DNA from: Parasponia andersonii
Taxonomy: Eukaryota; Streptophyta; Magnoliopsida; Rosales; Cannabaceae
DNA: 64,000 bases
Assembly (NCBI GenBank): GCA_002914805.1
Contig: JXTB01000491.1
Coordinates: forward strand, 92,258 to 156,257
Direction: 5' to 3'
Each line of letters opens with the position of its first letter. The stretch's first letter is position 1. The notes under the pieces are model-generated. The model ran no database searches. It was not told the origin of the DNA and worked only from the letters and a program-made list of their open reading frames with translations. This document shows positions 46,018-60,500 of this stretch, piece by piece. The translations under genes were made by a program, and so were the position numbers.

Positions 46018-48479
46018 TGCCCCATATATATATATATGTTTTCGGTTTTTCCATTCGTTCTCATCAATTTCACACCTATTCATAAACCATCATTAGATAA
46101 AAAGGAAAGAAAATTCCAAGGCAGGATTGAAGGGGAAAAAGAAAGGTGATAATTTATAATCGCAATTACAATGGGATATTTTGTTCAATTTGATTCCGAG
46201 ATTTGAACACTCAAAAAATCATGAATCCAACATTAATGGAATTGGCTTCTTTTTTGTTTTGTTTTCTTTTAAGGGATGAAGAAATCGGTCTCTTTAAGCA
46301 AAAAGAAGTGACAAAAAAATATGAAAAGAATGTGTTTTTGAACATGAGAAACGAACAAAGAGTTCAGTAAAATAAGCAATTGAAAGATTTCATTGAAATT
46401 GTTTGTTTTGTAAATTTTCCGAAAAGCTCNACTAAACTCTTAATTATTAGTGCTTTGTGATTTGAAAAGAAATCATGTACACAATTCATTTGGTAATGAT
46501 TTTAGAGCTTTCCTTTAATTCTTAGCTTCCCAAAACTGTTTTATTTTATATAGTTTCCAATTGATTTAGAAGACAAAATTTTGGAACATTTGATATTGCG
46601 AATAAATAAGACAAGTGATTACTACGATCCCATTCTAGAAAGTGAGCATGGGTTTGACTGGCTACTTTTTATTGCTAGAAAAGAACACATAAAATACAAT
46701 ATCTACTCTTGATTGGTAAGACTCAATCAAATTGAAAAAAATGGTAAATGGTAACGATAATAAGAATAAAAATACCAATATCATATTTGATCACTGTCGT
46801 TCCCATATTTCCAATATCATATTTATTGGTATCTATATTCTTGCCACCGATAAAGATAATGCACCCAAGCACTCGACGGTGCTGTGAGTAATCTCGATTC
46901 TTGTGGTGATATGGCCATGGGAAATCATAAACATAAAAAAATTTTCTTTCAAATTTAGCTTGTTGCTTGTTGCAAGTCATAAATTCAATATTGTTGATGA
47001 TGGGTTTTTTCCATTTAATATTCTCATTGTTATTTGTAAGATATTATTCATAAAATCAATAGGAAAATATATCAGACTTATAATGACAAGTTACTTCCCA
47101 AACTGCAATTTTTCTTTAAAAAAAATCTGTATCATGTAAAATCAAAGATGGCCTCATATTTAACCAACTCAGAAATCAACGGTAATCTTTTGCCGGGTTC
47201 CGAAGTTCGGAAGGAGAACTTCTCTCTCTCTCTCTCACCTCCGGGACATGTTGCCTTCTCGTCTAATCTAATAAAGCTAATTTGTCATTATTTATGTATT
47301 TATTTTTCAATAACTTCATTGGTTAGATTTGTCGTTTAGCTGGTTTCGCATTGATTAGAATTGTTATTTTGGATCGGACATATCATCAACAATGCCCATT
47401 ATTTCGCTAATACAAAAAAAAAAAAAAAAAAAAGGGTCTAGTTTCTGAGTTTTATAAATGGAAGCGAGAGAATTGTAGTAGGAAGAGGGTTTATTGTGTG
47501 TGCTATGGTGTATGTGTGGCAATTACTTATAATACGCACCTTATATTTTAAATCCTATGATTTATATTGAAATGACCTCACATAGGGCTATATTTAGGTA
47601 GCCCTACTATAGACGCCCTTGGTAAATATACCAAAAACATTAATTTTGTTGTATTCAATATTAATTTTCCCTTTAATAAAATACATTTATTTCAATCGTT
47701 GATAGTCATAAAACACATCGGTAATAGAAATAGAAGGCAAACTTACGGTGCTACAGTGCAGATCTATAGGGTAAAAAAATCGAACATTGATATTCAATTG
47801 CCACACAATCTCAAATCTGCAAAAGTGGTGGAGGCTCAAATAATAGAGAGAGGGAGGATAATCAGAGGAGAGCATTGGTGTGAGAAGGCTGAGTCTTGAA
47901 CTTGGTGTGTTTTCAGTTTCGTCATCAAGTCAATTTTTTTTGGCCTAATTAGGTCCCGAAAAAGATGATGGTAGTTTCGTCGATCCAAGTCTCTGATGAG
48001 TTTTTAAGACAAGAATTTGAGTTTCTATGTTTCGGACGATGAAGAAGTCATAAGAGATCAAACTACAGAGAGGGCAAAAGGAGCAACCAAGAAAAACTTG
48101 GGAAAGATGGACCCCTACCTTGGGGTACTCTTTATTTTGTTAGAAAGAGGTTTCCATAGTAAAAGTGAAACAAAAGAAAAGTATTTCATTCGTTTCCATT
48201 GCTCTTCGCTATCTCCAACCAAATATTACCGAGATGCTCAAAAGGATTAAAATGCCACGAAGTTTCTTTCTTTGTGAATATATAAGGGGAATTTATGTCT
48301 AAGAGTTCTATTAAATCATTACAATGAAAAATAGGACTCACTAGTTAATCCTTTCAAAACTAATCTTCATATTAGCATGTTATACATATAAAATTATTTG
48401 AATACTTTATTTTTTTAACAAATTTTAAACTTCTTTAGCTAACACCGTTGGTCCCAATTCCGATCCTAACAGCTGCAAT

Positions 48480-48695
48480 CGAAAAATTTCGTCTATGGTC
48501 GAACTTGTTTGGCCGCTTCTCCCATTTGTTGTAGTCGTTTTTCAACTGGTGGCCGAAAAATTTCGACCTTGGTCAAAATTTTCAACTACGATCGAACCGC
48601 CGTTCAACCGTAGTCAAAGCCAATAGTTGCCATTTTCGATCAGTATTCGACTGTAGTCGAACAATTTCGATATCAGTCGAACATGGTCGGTAGTC
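48480..48695. repeat. Degenerate TCGAA/TTCGA-rich repeat
   Basis: Repeated short phrases such as AAATTTCG, GGTCGAAC, TAGTCGAA and TCAGTCGAAC occur in both orientations at irregular 20-50-nt spacing. Confidence 0.5.
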
Positions 48696-49468
48696 TTTCC
48701 AATGCCACCTCCGTTACTTTTTGATATTTTTGACTAAAGTTAAATCATGGTAATTTTGAAACTCTAAAATATTCATTAAATGACATGACCATAAAATTCC
48801 TATTTTTGTAAGTGGTTTATAAGTTACCCATTTTTTCATCACTTGTGTTAAGAGAGGATCAAAATCAGGAATAAGAATATAACCTACGATTACAAGTATA
48901 CGTAGTTATCCAAACCTAATAGGAAAGAGAAAAACCGCCCAAATAGAGAAAATGATCCAGACGAAGAATCGTACTATTAATATACAGGTATGATACAAGA
49001 ACGATATTAGCATAATCTGTACCGTATCTGCCCCAGATATATATGTATATATATATATATATACATATATATTCACACAAAAAAATCATTATATATACAT
49101 ATTTATTTAATTTTGCACTATTTATATTTATATATCTTTGGTAAAATAATAATTTTATATAGTTATATATACTTATATATTTGAGTTTTAGAGTTTAAAA
49201 ATTATTTAATATATTATTGTATTTAATTTTTGCTAATCATAAAAAATTTAACATTTTTATCTTAATTTTGTTTTCTTAGTCTGTCATTATTACCAGATAA
49301 CGGATAATCATAGTTTTCTCATTGGTTATTTCTTACATTATCTATACATCAAAAAGAATGATTAATAAGACGCATATGATATTACGATTGACCTTCGGAG
49401 ATAAAGACGATTGAAAAACCGGTTCCAATCCGCCCCGTTGCCATTCCTAGTCAAAATTAATATTCCAC

Positions 49469-51511
49469 CTATATATAGTGCGCAACAAACATACGCCCTT
49501 TAAAATAAATAAACAACAAACATTTAACATATGCTTGCTTTCCGGTTTCATCACTAGAGTAGCTTATGACCTTGAATAACGCATATGATAAAGGGAGAAA
49601 CTTCTTTCCCAGAAAAGAGATGACAATCCATGGGTGATGAATTATTAAAGAGAAAAGAATGAAATAACGGCTAGAACCCGACAATGCATGGAAGAATATA
49701 CCCATAGACGCAACAACTTTCTTTTATAATTTACATAAACATGCAACATAAACAGAAAAGCTCATGAAGAATGAGGGCTGATAAAACAAGCATTCAAGGG
49801 AGTTTCACAAGACCCAAATGAAATTCCGGTAATTAAGGAAGCAACATAGGTAGAATCGGGACAGCAGAATCCAAGTACGATTAAAAACTTGACCGCTTCT
49901 GGCCAAATTTCCATAAAGAGGTATCTATCAGTCTCCACCTCCACCTAGACAAGAAAAGCAGAATATCAGATTTAGATGTGGCAAACATGCAGAATAGAGG
50001 GTAGCTAATGAACTTGAATGAATACTCCTTTTCGACAACCCCATCAAATGAGCGAAGCAAAAGTTTAAAAAGTATAGGAATTGAGCTAGTGAACTCCATC
50101 AAGAAACCAAATGGAGGTATGAAACACAATTTTTTTCTAAATAATAATAATAATTTGATGATGATGATCTGAAAATAAAGAGATGAAAAAAGCCACATAA
50201 TTCTAACCTTACAACTGAGGCAGTTTTATGTACATAGATTCCGTTGAAGAGATCAAAATCCCCTGGAAGGTGGAAGACTGATCGAAGCTATGCTCCACGT
50301 ATCATAACTGTACAACCATAAATACAAAGAAGAACTTGCCAGCAGACCGAACTGCCGAAGAAAGCACACGTCAACTTGCCGGGTGGAAACCCAAGATATC
50401 TGTCGATCCAGACAATAAGATGAGATGGATAGTCACAAGGACAATCACCATGTCTATCACATAAAAACATGGACACAAAATAATCTATCCCCAAAGTGCA
50501 AGTGAGTTGGAAGGACTCTCTTTCTATTTCTTTTAAAAACTGCCCAAGGTACCTCAAGTCCTACAGCAACAAAGGCAGGGAAGATGCTGACAAAGTACGA
50601 ATTTGAAAAAATGTTTCAAGGCCAGCAAAACAAAACACAAATGTATTGCATATCACAAAAGATTGACTGGCGAGTTTTGTGTAAAAATATTCCTAAACAC
50701 AAATGTAATTTTGGCGCCCTGCTGATCAAGTGAGAGAGAAAGAGCCCAAGTTCAATGCGAGTTGAAAAGGGCAGATTAAACATAATTAACCAAGCTCGCT
50801 TATGTTCATTTACAATCTTAAACCACATGTTGGAAAAGACAAAACAACTTAGCTCATTTGCTATCATAAACCTGACCAAAATATTTAGACAACTAAACAA
50901 ATAAAAACCCAGTCTCCTTCAAGGTTATTTTTCCTGTACCTTTAACATCTTTTAGTTCTAAAGGAAGTTTCACTCCTTGCAACCATCCATGCCATAATTA
51001 CAGTTCATTAGAAACAATAAAAAAAACGCGAGCATACTTGCTTAGATCAGGTTTCGATAGTTAAAAGCCCATGCTATTCCAGCAATTCCTGTAGTGCTTT
51101 ACGAAACATAGTTCATCCTTTCCCAATGTTTATGCACTAACTTTAGATCTTTCAAAAAATTAAAAAAAAATTAATAAAATAATATTACCTAAAGATACAT
51201 ACTAACAATTTCAAACATACTACAAGGACATTTCCAGAAAACTGACCTCAAGGAGCTGTACATTTTAGATATACCAAGTCAAACACAACCAACCAAGATC
51301 CTCGACAAGTTGTTGGACAAAAATATTGAATTTTTGACCATTTTGAACGTGCACAAATAAATCGTAATCCATCTATGTCCAGCACTTCGAAGTTCTAGAC
51401 TGCCTGAGAATTCATGATTGCCATGCACAAACAGTGTCAAATGCAGGACTAAGAATGATACAGAAAAAGAAAGCAATAATGATTTCAAAACAATCTTACA
51501 TGAAGACAAAA
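49469..51511. other. Region downstream of PRT6
   Basis: The PRT6 3' UTR should lie in the upper part. Short ORFs on the minus strand (for example 50288-50557) match no family I recognise and lack supporting splice structure. The stretch 50200-50560 is less AT-rich than its surroundings, so an untranslated or non-coding exon there is possible. Confidence 0.4.
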
Positions 51512-54500
51512 CTAAACCATGAAGAAAGAACCAATAGTAGTTTGGCCAAGGACCCTAGAACTTCGATCAAGGCCATGAGAAGCCACCTACCATAAAGAGT
51601 CACATACTACCAGAAGTAAGATAACAATAGAACAAGACTAAAATTTTTTAGCTGATATTTCTGAAGTCCAATAATAACCTTTTTGTTTAAATAGAACAAA
51701 ATAAATGCAATGATCACACAAACACAACAGGTATATAAGATTCTTTAATCACCATGTATGTCAAAGCAGCATAGCGTTCTTCATTCAAGTACAAAGGCTT
51801 TCCTCTATGCATCTCAATGTCCTGCAATGAAAAAATTATTTTAATATGGTACCACCAATGATGTATGGTGGTGGCCAGGGAAAAAGAACAATAAGAATAT
51901 TTCTTCATGTATTAGAAAAGCCATTTACCTCTTCACCAAAAGCATCCAAATATAATGATGGCCAGGGAGCCTGGCGAGCTGACCTCTGTAGTAGAATGGT
52001 AGTTCTCTATCATAAATTGATAAAATTAGTCAGGCTCCATGGGCCAGAAGCCCAAAGTTAAAATCTATGATCCAATATATAAGACATGTAAGGATTTAAC
52101 ACAAGGGTTCCCAAAATAAGCTTGAAACCATACCCTAATCAAGAGAAATATCCCAGTACCAGCACCACAGGCCATGGCATGAGTTTGGCATCCACTTTCC
52201 CTTGGGACAACAATAACAAAATGTCAACTTAAGAAGTGATATAGGGATAATAATCATGTCCATCAAAATATACGTAATTTTTATGGGTAAAATTTGTGGG
52301 AGCAAAAGGAGAATACGAAAGGAAGAAAAAAAATGGAGAGAATACAAACCTGCAACAGGACTTCCAGTTGGGAGAGCATAATCTGCCACAAAGCAGGCAT
52401 AATGCAGGATCATCAAGAACAGAATTGCAGGCACGACAAGACTGTTTTATGCACCTGATAAAACACATGCTAACATGGAGTGTTAAATTTCAGTAAAATT
52501 TGTGGCGAAGAAAATCTAATAGGATACAAAGAAACAACCTCTGCAAGAGATCCTGATATACTCGCGGCAAATGCATTAACTGAAATGGTACTACAGGATT
52601 GCAATGCATATTCCTTTGAAATCTATGGACTTCAAACTCCTTGCGAAAATGTTGGAACCATTTCATAGAAAGGGGGCGTAGAAGTTCATCCTTGAGAATA
52701 AAATCTACTGGGGGAATCCTGAACATGTTCTCCAGCCTTTCAATTTCATTAGACTCCGTCTGGCCACTGACAGTGCTATCCATCAAATCATTGATAAAAT
52801 GAGATCTATCCAACACATTCTCCCTATCATAGAATGGTGCTTGGGCAGAGGAGGTAAGTAATTTCCAAAGCAGTGCACACCTCCGCAAATAAGGGAAACT
52901 CAAGCTCCTAATAACCTTTCTAATATTATCAGAATTACTGATATGGTTTGAAACAAAATATTCCTGAGCACAGCCAGACTCTTCCATGAGTTTCAATATG
53001 TCTGTAATCAAGCAATTGTGAACACCTAATTCACTTATGTTGCCATGATGCCTCCCACAGTATGTAATTATAGCCTGCATTCCACACAACAGATTAGAGG
53101 ATACTGAACTAGAAGAATCATTAAAATTACCAATATAAGCAATTAAGTGCATGTACCTGAACTACAGTGACAGCGTAGAACACATGTATGAAATGTAATA
53201 GGGAGTCCTCACATGATAAAAATGGGTATGGAAGACAAAAGAGGACCCACATCAATGACGAAAAAGGATCACGGGCAAGAACAGGATCAGAAGCTCGATT
53301 CCAAAATTGAATATCAGGAAATGATACGTCAGTATCAATATTATTCAAGATAACCAGTACATTACCTACAAAGAAGAGCATTGAGAGATCAGCTAGGGCA
53401 TTGATATCTAAAGTTATAAATATACTTCAAAGCAAAAAAGAACACTGCAACAGAATGAACAGACAAACTTTTAAAAGTCAGATTGCTCTCTTATGTCCCA
53501 GAAAGAAAAGGAAAAAAGAAGTCTCTTCATATTCAAATATTACTCGCGGCTAAATCACGGTTATGCTGTCCCATGAAACACAACACCTTTCAACATAAGC
53601 TATACTCAAAATCTCGGGCTAAGAAACACATCTGCTTAGCCCTCCATACATTATTGCTTAAATCCCCTATCGAAAAAGAAGCTGACCGTTAGGATCCCCA
53701 CAATTTCAAGCCTTTGACTCCAATTAAAAGAAATCTCAATGTGACTTGAGAGCTATTGCCTCTGGAAATAGAATTTTGTGATGCTAACCATTTCATGCAT
53801 TTTTATTAACATGAGGATTAATAGAAGAGTAACTAAAACATGCCCTTTTCTTATTTTATTTTATTTTTTTGATAGGGTAACTAAAACATGTTTTAAGAGT
53901 TAAGACAAAACTCATGGCATGACCACACAGACACGCGCGCACGCAAACACAAAAGAAGCTCCTCTGTAACATTCAAGGCCTACATCTTCTCTTCTCCATC
54001 CAGTTTAACATAGACTTTGTTTGAACTTGGATTTCAGGGAGCAAAGAAAACAAATTCTGAGGGATTCCATTTCTCTTGTTTGGATTATATCAAAAAATGA
54101 AAGGAAAAAATTTTATGGAGAAAGTGTGAGGGATATTTAGAGTGATTTTGAAGGGTTTACATTATAATAAAAGATTATCAGAGAGAGTTCTGAAATTCTC
54201 GTTGTTAATAGAGGTCTTCAGGAGAGTTGACACTGTATAGCAAAGCAGCACTTCTTATATCTTCTCTTTTCCTCTCTGTTTCCAGTGGGAGATATCTATT
54301 AAATTAGCTGCCCACTTTACATGATACAACTTTCATGCACATACATACAGGCACATCATGCATAAGTAATGAAATACAGAGAAACAAAGCAAAGATCAAC
54401 CTCAATATATGGGTAACAAAGAAAGGAAGAGAAGAGGGAATAGGGATGACAAAGCTGACGAGTGACAACTGACAAGGAAAACTTTTTTAAAAATTAAAAA

Positions 54501-57500
54501 GGGACACAGTGGTACTAATTGTACATGCACAACCATATAACTGATGAAGTACCTGATCCATTTGTGTGGTTATTATGATCCACGGAAACTGCAGAGCAAA
54601 TAGAATCTGCAAAGCTTTGAATTCCTTTAAATCTCTGAAGCACATGAAGAGAATTCTTACTCCGTGTGCTTTGAACAATTTTTAGCAACAAGGACAATAT
54701 AAATCCACTTGAGGACTCAAGTTCCTTATACAAGGCATCAAGGCTATATGATGGAGTCATATATGTCTTTCCACATCGGGCAGCAGTTTCCATTGATAGA
54801 AGGGAGTATTTAAGTATGTCCCACATGAGCATTGAGTGGCTTACCCTGGAAGATCCTGAAAACTTGTCCTGTTTACTTGAATAATACATTTTAGAGAGGA
54901 CACGAGACACAGGTTCCAGATTTGGGCTCATTCTCTCATTTTTCCGCAAACCAAAACCTCCAAGGGTTTTGACCCCAACTGCCGCATTTGCCGCTGACTG
55001 TAAAAGAGCCAAGCCTTGCTTAAGGCGAAGAAAATTAATTTCTTCACCTGATTTGTTTAAAGAACCAGGAGCATGCAGTGAACCCTCACTTGAATTATTG
55101 GGCTGCTTCAAAACCTTCCGGGACTCGCCAGGCAATGCAGGCAGAATGGAATTTGCAAGCCTGCGACATACCGGGCAGAGGAATTCTCCCTAAAATGAAA
55201 ACAAATAGAACACAAACAGAATGAAACCCATCTCAGTTTAAATGAAAAACTAGAATAAAATACAAGACAAATACCTGATCTGGATCTACAATATGCCCTC
55301 CTTCGAAGACAATTCTTCGGAGATATCTGCAATAATATATAAAACATAATCAAATTCTTTAACAAGACAATCATTCCAAGATGGTAAACATTTTATGTCA
55401 GTTTTAATCTTTAAAAATTTTTTACTATTGCATCAGTCAAATAAGCACTTCCAAAAAAATGAGACAGAAATTAGTGTTATTGCCTATTCTACAAGTGGGA
55501 AATGAGCACCAATGAGTGCAAACAGTGAAGTTGGATAGCAGCAGTTATGTGATGTCTGTGTTTCGTAAATGAGGATGACGATTTTGTGGAAAAACTGACA
55601 TCAAAGGGATGATTAAGAATGGGAAAGACGAATAAATTATCAAACAGGCTGGAAAATGGATAAAATACTGATTGTCCCAATAAACGAGGTGGAACCATAG
55701 TATGCCCTAAACAAGGCAGATGCTAACCTCCAGGAAAAGTATGGTGATAGCATTATACTTTCTTTTTTAATTAAAAAAAAAAGTGAGGTCCTTCCACAGC
55801 CTTGCCCCAAGTATGGAGGGAATGTCCTTTAAGATTTTTAATTCTCTTATGACTGGAAAATAAAAGAACTATTATTATAAGTTTATGTAACAGCCTTAGA
55901 CAGCTTCAAGACATCATTCTACAAAAGATTACTCTAGAGCCTAGATATTATGAGTGTTATTACGTAGAGCATAACTTGCTGGCCTTCATGATTACTTGGA
56001 AAATGCCATCACCTTATAACAAACAAAACAATTCGAAATCAATCCATAATAGCCAGAAGGACTGAGTAATCCTATTTCCCTAATGATGACAATAAAAAGG
56101 TTTGCTACGGTACATGTACGGCCGACGTCTAGAAGGGAGTAATCTTAGGATGTATTATAAACAGTGCATCTCCTTTTCTACACTGGAACTAGACGCAGTA
56201 CTAAAACATAAATTCTGCAAAAAATTACCTTTCGCAATAAAGAAGCACCTCTAAACATCCTTTCCACAGGTTTTCCCATATTTCCCTTTGAAATCTAGGT
56301 ATTAAATATGTCTAGAATTTTACTTGTTTCCGCATTTTAACTATGGGAGAATAAGGAACTATTTCTCTCTCAAAAGAAGTTACCTTTCTTTCAGAGAATG
56401 TAAATACCGATCAAGGCATTCTTGATGCACAGCATGCCCACATGAAGAAATAAAAATTCCATCACAATCTGCAGGGCCAAATCCATCACACACTGGGAGC
56501 TGCATAGACTCTTTTGGCACATTGTCAATATGTATATTGTCAGAAGCTGAGGGATTTTCTGCCATCTCGCTTGAAACAGCAGCTATATATTTTCCAAGAA
56601 ACATAGATTCGGTGAGTCCCCTTCTCGCTAAACTATCCTCAGCGGTTAAAAGTTTCATTACTTCCTCAGAACTGAAAGAGAACATTTTCTCTTGCATTTC
56701 TCTCTGTATAGAGAGATACATATCTTCTTCTGATGTCTCTAAGAAATGAAGAGTCCCCTCCTCATTATTTGACATACATGATACTGGGATACTCCTTAAT
56801 GCAAGTAAGTGGCCCTTGAAAAACTCCTGAAAAGCATCAACTTCCCTAGGTTGGCCATGACGCGCAAATTCAGTGACTGCATTCTGAACCAACTGTGTCA
56901 ACTCAGAAGACGATAACAATCCAAAACCACCAGAAGACGTGCCCATTCCCGGTAGATCATTCATCTCGTTCATGGTCATAGTGACACGCTCCTTAACAAA
57001 TTCTTGAGGATGTTCCCAAGATGAAGGACCTCTATCAAGGAAACTCATAAGCTTCGATTTCTGGAGAAGAATCAAGTATGATACAGGGCTTTTGGAATTT
57101 GGATCGTGACAAAGCGAGCATACAATTTGTGCAGATTCTTCTGGTTCATTTTCAACATCCATGTTACTAGCTTCTTGATCAGATTTTGAACCATCATCTG
57201 CACTGGAATCAATGCTAGCCAAAAATTTAGCTTGCTCAGCTCTCATTTTTTCCAATATTGCAGCCTGTCTCTCTCGAGCTTTTACCTTTCGCTTCTCACC
57301 ATCAGAAACTGACTTCGAGGCATTTGTATCATCATTTGGAAAGGCTTGTGGAAGATGACTAACCACTTCAGGTGCAAGTTGCTGCAGTTTGGTCATGCAT
57401 CCAGAATCAATCTCAGCAAACTTCTTCAACAAATTCTCAATTAAAGAAGCAAGATTACAACTGCCTGCATCCAAGAAGTTTTCTGGATTTTCTTTCTTAT

Positions 57501-60500
57501 GCATCCTCATTAATAAGACAAGAAGCGACAACAAACTTTGCTTCCCAGCACCACAATTTGATCCCTCATTAATTTCTTCACCGGCAAAAGCTAGCAGAGG
57601 AATTGATTCTCTATTGTAGAAGGAAAGGTCACCAGATTCCTTATGTTGATAACATATGTCTAAGGCTAATGAGAGCAAGTGCAATGATGTTAAAACAACA
57701 CTATCAGGAGCGCGTGATTCAGTTCTGTCCATGAAAACAGCATAGAACAGAACACAACGTACAATTTGAAGGACTGCTTTACAAGTAGCTACTCTAGCTA
57801 CCCCCGTCAGAGGAGGATAAATCTTGCTCCACCTTGGCAGCTGACTAGTCAAAGCAGAAGCACCACGAAAGCGCAAATATCTCTCTTCTGCTACTTGAAG
57901 ATCTCTAGAGTTCCAACGAGGATGGTACAAATCCAGCTCATTCCAAAATGTCCATCGTAGTGAATAGGTCCCCTGATTGAAGCCAGATGGGATAGAATAC
58001 ACAGCAATGGTATCCAAAATTTCCTGGAGCTGCTCAAACTTGGAGAGATCATGAGGTAAAGATTTCACTAATTGACTATGAGTCGAATCACCAATGGCTA
58101 ACTTGTAAACTAACTCTCTTTTTAAACTTTCAGCTTTAGTTAGCCCACAAAATCGCCTTTCTTTGACAATTTGTATGATAAGAGTGAGCATTTCTTGAAC
58201 TAAAACTGGTTCATACTCACTCGAGCGCTCAATACACAGAGAGAGGTAGTTTGACAGCCCAAAGCGTTCTAAAATTCTATTTATGTATGGATCAGCTGGA
58301 GCCATTGCAGCACAGCACTGCAACAGAAGAAGATCAAGCTCCAAACCCTGTTCAGACCTGCAGTAACACACCAAGAAAAAGACCCATTAGTACAGTCATC
58401 ATACAAAGTGACATTTCAAATACTGTGTTTTGAACAGGTGAGCTTCCTCCACCTTAGACAGGCAATCTATAAATCTACTTACCAACGTACTGAACGGTAC
58501 CACTCACAAGATAACATAGCAGTATCCCCATTCTTCCGCCACATTCCAGCATGAACCTCAGCACAGAATACCCTAATCCTTAGTGGATGCTCCATAGCGA
58601 AGGCAGAAAACCCATATGGATGGCACCCACTGAGAATTTGTCCAAAGAAGTCAGTGTAGATTGGCAATGAAAACGCAGAACAAGCAGTAGAAATATTGGG
58701 CACTACAGATTCATCAAAACATCTCCTCAATGCTTTCTGTAGAAGCAAGGAAAGAAATCGATGTAAAGGAACGTGAACTGATATATCCTGCGAACTAACA
58801 TCATATACTATTTCAGGCCAATCCGACAAGCTCAGAACCCGAAGAGCATCCGAATCCATCGCACCATCACCTTCGACAGAACTATCATCAAAGCTCGCAT
58901 GTGGGCAGGAATTAACTGAACCACTCTCACCGGTCACAGTTGACCTACTCTCTATCCCTGTACTTCTGCCATTCTGCAAGTTACTGCTCGAACGGGAACC
59001 ACTTTGTGCATGTGAAGAAAATTGCCCACCATGATCTTCACTTGAACTGGCAAGTCTACCAAATATGTATCTGCCTCTTCTTAATTTGGATAATGTTTTC
59101 TTTAATGCTGAAAAATTGCTACTGGGGATGCTTGCACTTGGAGACCATACACCAAGAAGAGCCCCAGATGTATTATAAAAGGCCAACCAATTATCAATGG
59201 CCCTTAGACACTCGTGTGTTAACCATGTCACAGATGGGGGAACTAAGAGACTAGAAGCAGAATCTAATTTACTTTCAACAACCTTTGGCAATGACACAGA
59301 AGAACTACTCCTCCCAATTGCACTGCATGCAGAACTTTCCTGGGACAGACGTCCTACCTTTGAATACCTTGGGTTGTCTCCATCATCTGTATCTTGCTTG
59401 TATGATTTGAAGACAATCTCATCATCTGTATCTTCACAGCTGGTAACCGAAAATGCTCCATCCACCAAAAGAGAGTGAATGTTGGCAATAGCATGACCCA
59501 ACACAAATGGCAAATGCATATGCTCATTTTCTTCTTCAATATGCAGCCCAGTTTCTCTCTTTTGAGGGTTCATCCCTTGCACATAACTCAAGAGCCTCAT
59601 CCATGTACTCGTGATATCTGGTTGATCTCTGGTTACATAAATGGGCACTCCAGAATGACTCATGACAAAACGAATGTCTTCAACCACACGAAGGGTAATC
59701 TCATGCAAATTCCCCCAATTAGTAATCTGCAAGGGAAAAATATAAACCTCTGCCTGTAAGTCTTTAACGAAAAAGACACTGAAAAACTTGCAAGGAAAAA
59801 AAAAATAAAAGGCATGAGAGAGAGAGAGAGAGGAACTTTGCCGTAAAAACCAAAGAAGGTTCAGTGAAACATATGAGTATATCATCCAGATTTGACCATT
59901 TGCTTAAAAACTAAGGATGAAAAACACCATATCATTTGAAACTTATAAACACATTCATTAAAGTAAATAATAACTAAGCTATATATATCAGCCATTTTTA
60001 AAGCTTCTAAGAAAAAGGTGAAGTTATTAACTGGATGGCTGCAGTTCCAAGTTCTTTAAGCTCTTATGCAAACAGGCATTAAAATAATTACTTTTTTTCT
60101 GCTGAAAGAATGCATACTTGGAAAAGCAGACCACCGTAAGATTACATTCCGAATACAAACAGATAAATTTTTTTTTTTTTTGAAAAAAAATGGTTAAGAA
60201 TAGTAAAGCAAAAAAGAACAAGTGCAAGATGACTTTCATATCCTCCATGTTTTTGCATTAATTGCTGAAAAAAAAAAAAAAAAAGGAATGCCAAAATAAA
60301 CAGCTGTAGTTGATTGATGCATGGATACGGAATTTCCTTGTGCAGAACTAAATATACAAATACGTATTACATACATATATATACATATATATATGTCTGT
60401 ATATATCGTATGTGAAATGAGTAATACGTCATCAAAATAAGAATAATGGCCCAAATGTGGTTAGCCAGATTAAGGCGTAGAAAAATATTCAAACAAATAC

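Larger units (their letters stand above)
45000..49468. other. AT-rich gene-free region
   Basis: No supported gene. It contains the MITE-like element at 45788-46017, one N at 46430, a (CT)n run at about 47221-47236, a TCGAA-rich degenerate repeat (about 48480-48695) and an AT-rich stretch with TATATA tracts around 49030-49075. Confidence 0.5.

Noticed and set aside
47148-48250. Several plus-strand ORFs of 60-80 aa (possible small genes)
   Set aside because: No conserved motif, no splice partners and no codon bias distinguishable from the surrounding AT-rich DNA.
51714-51752. Read-through end of PRT6 exon 12 as the protein C-terminus
   Set aside because: A GT donor at 51752 and a following exon (51512-51586) encoding ASHGLDRSS and TTIGSFFMV restore the family's usual C-terminus.
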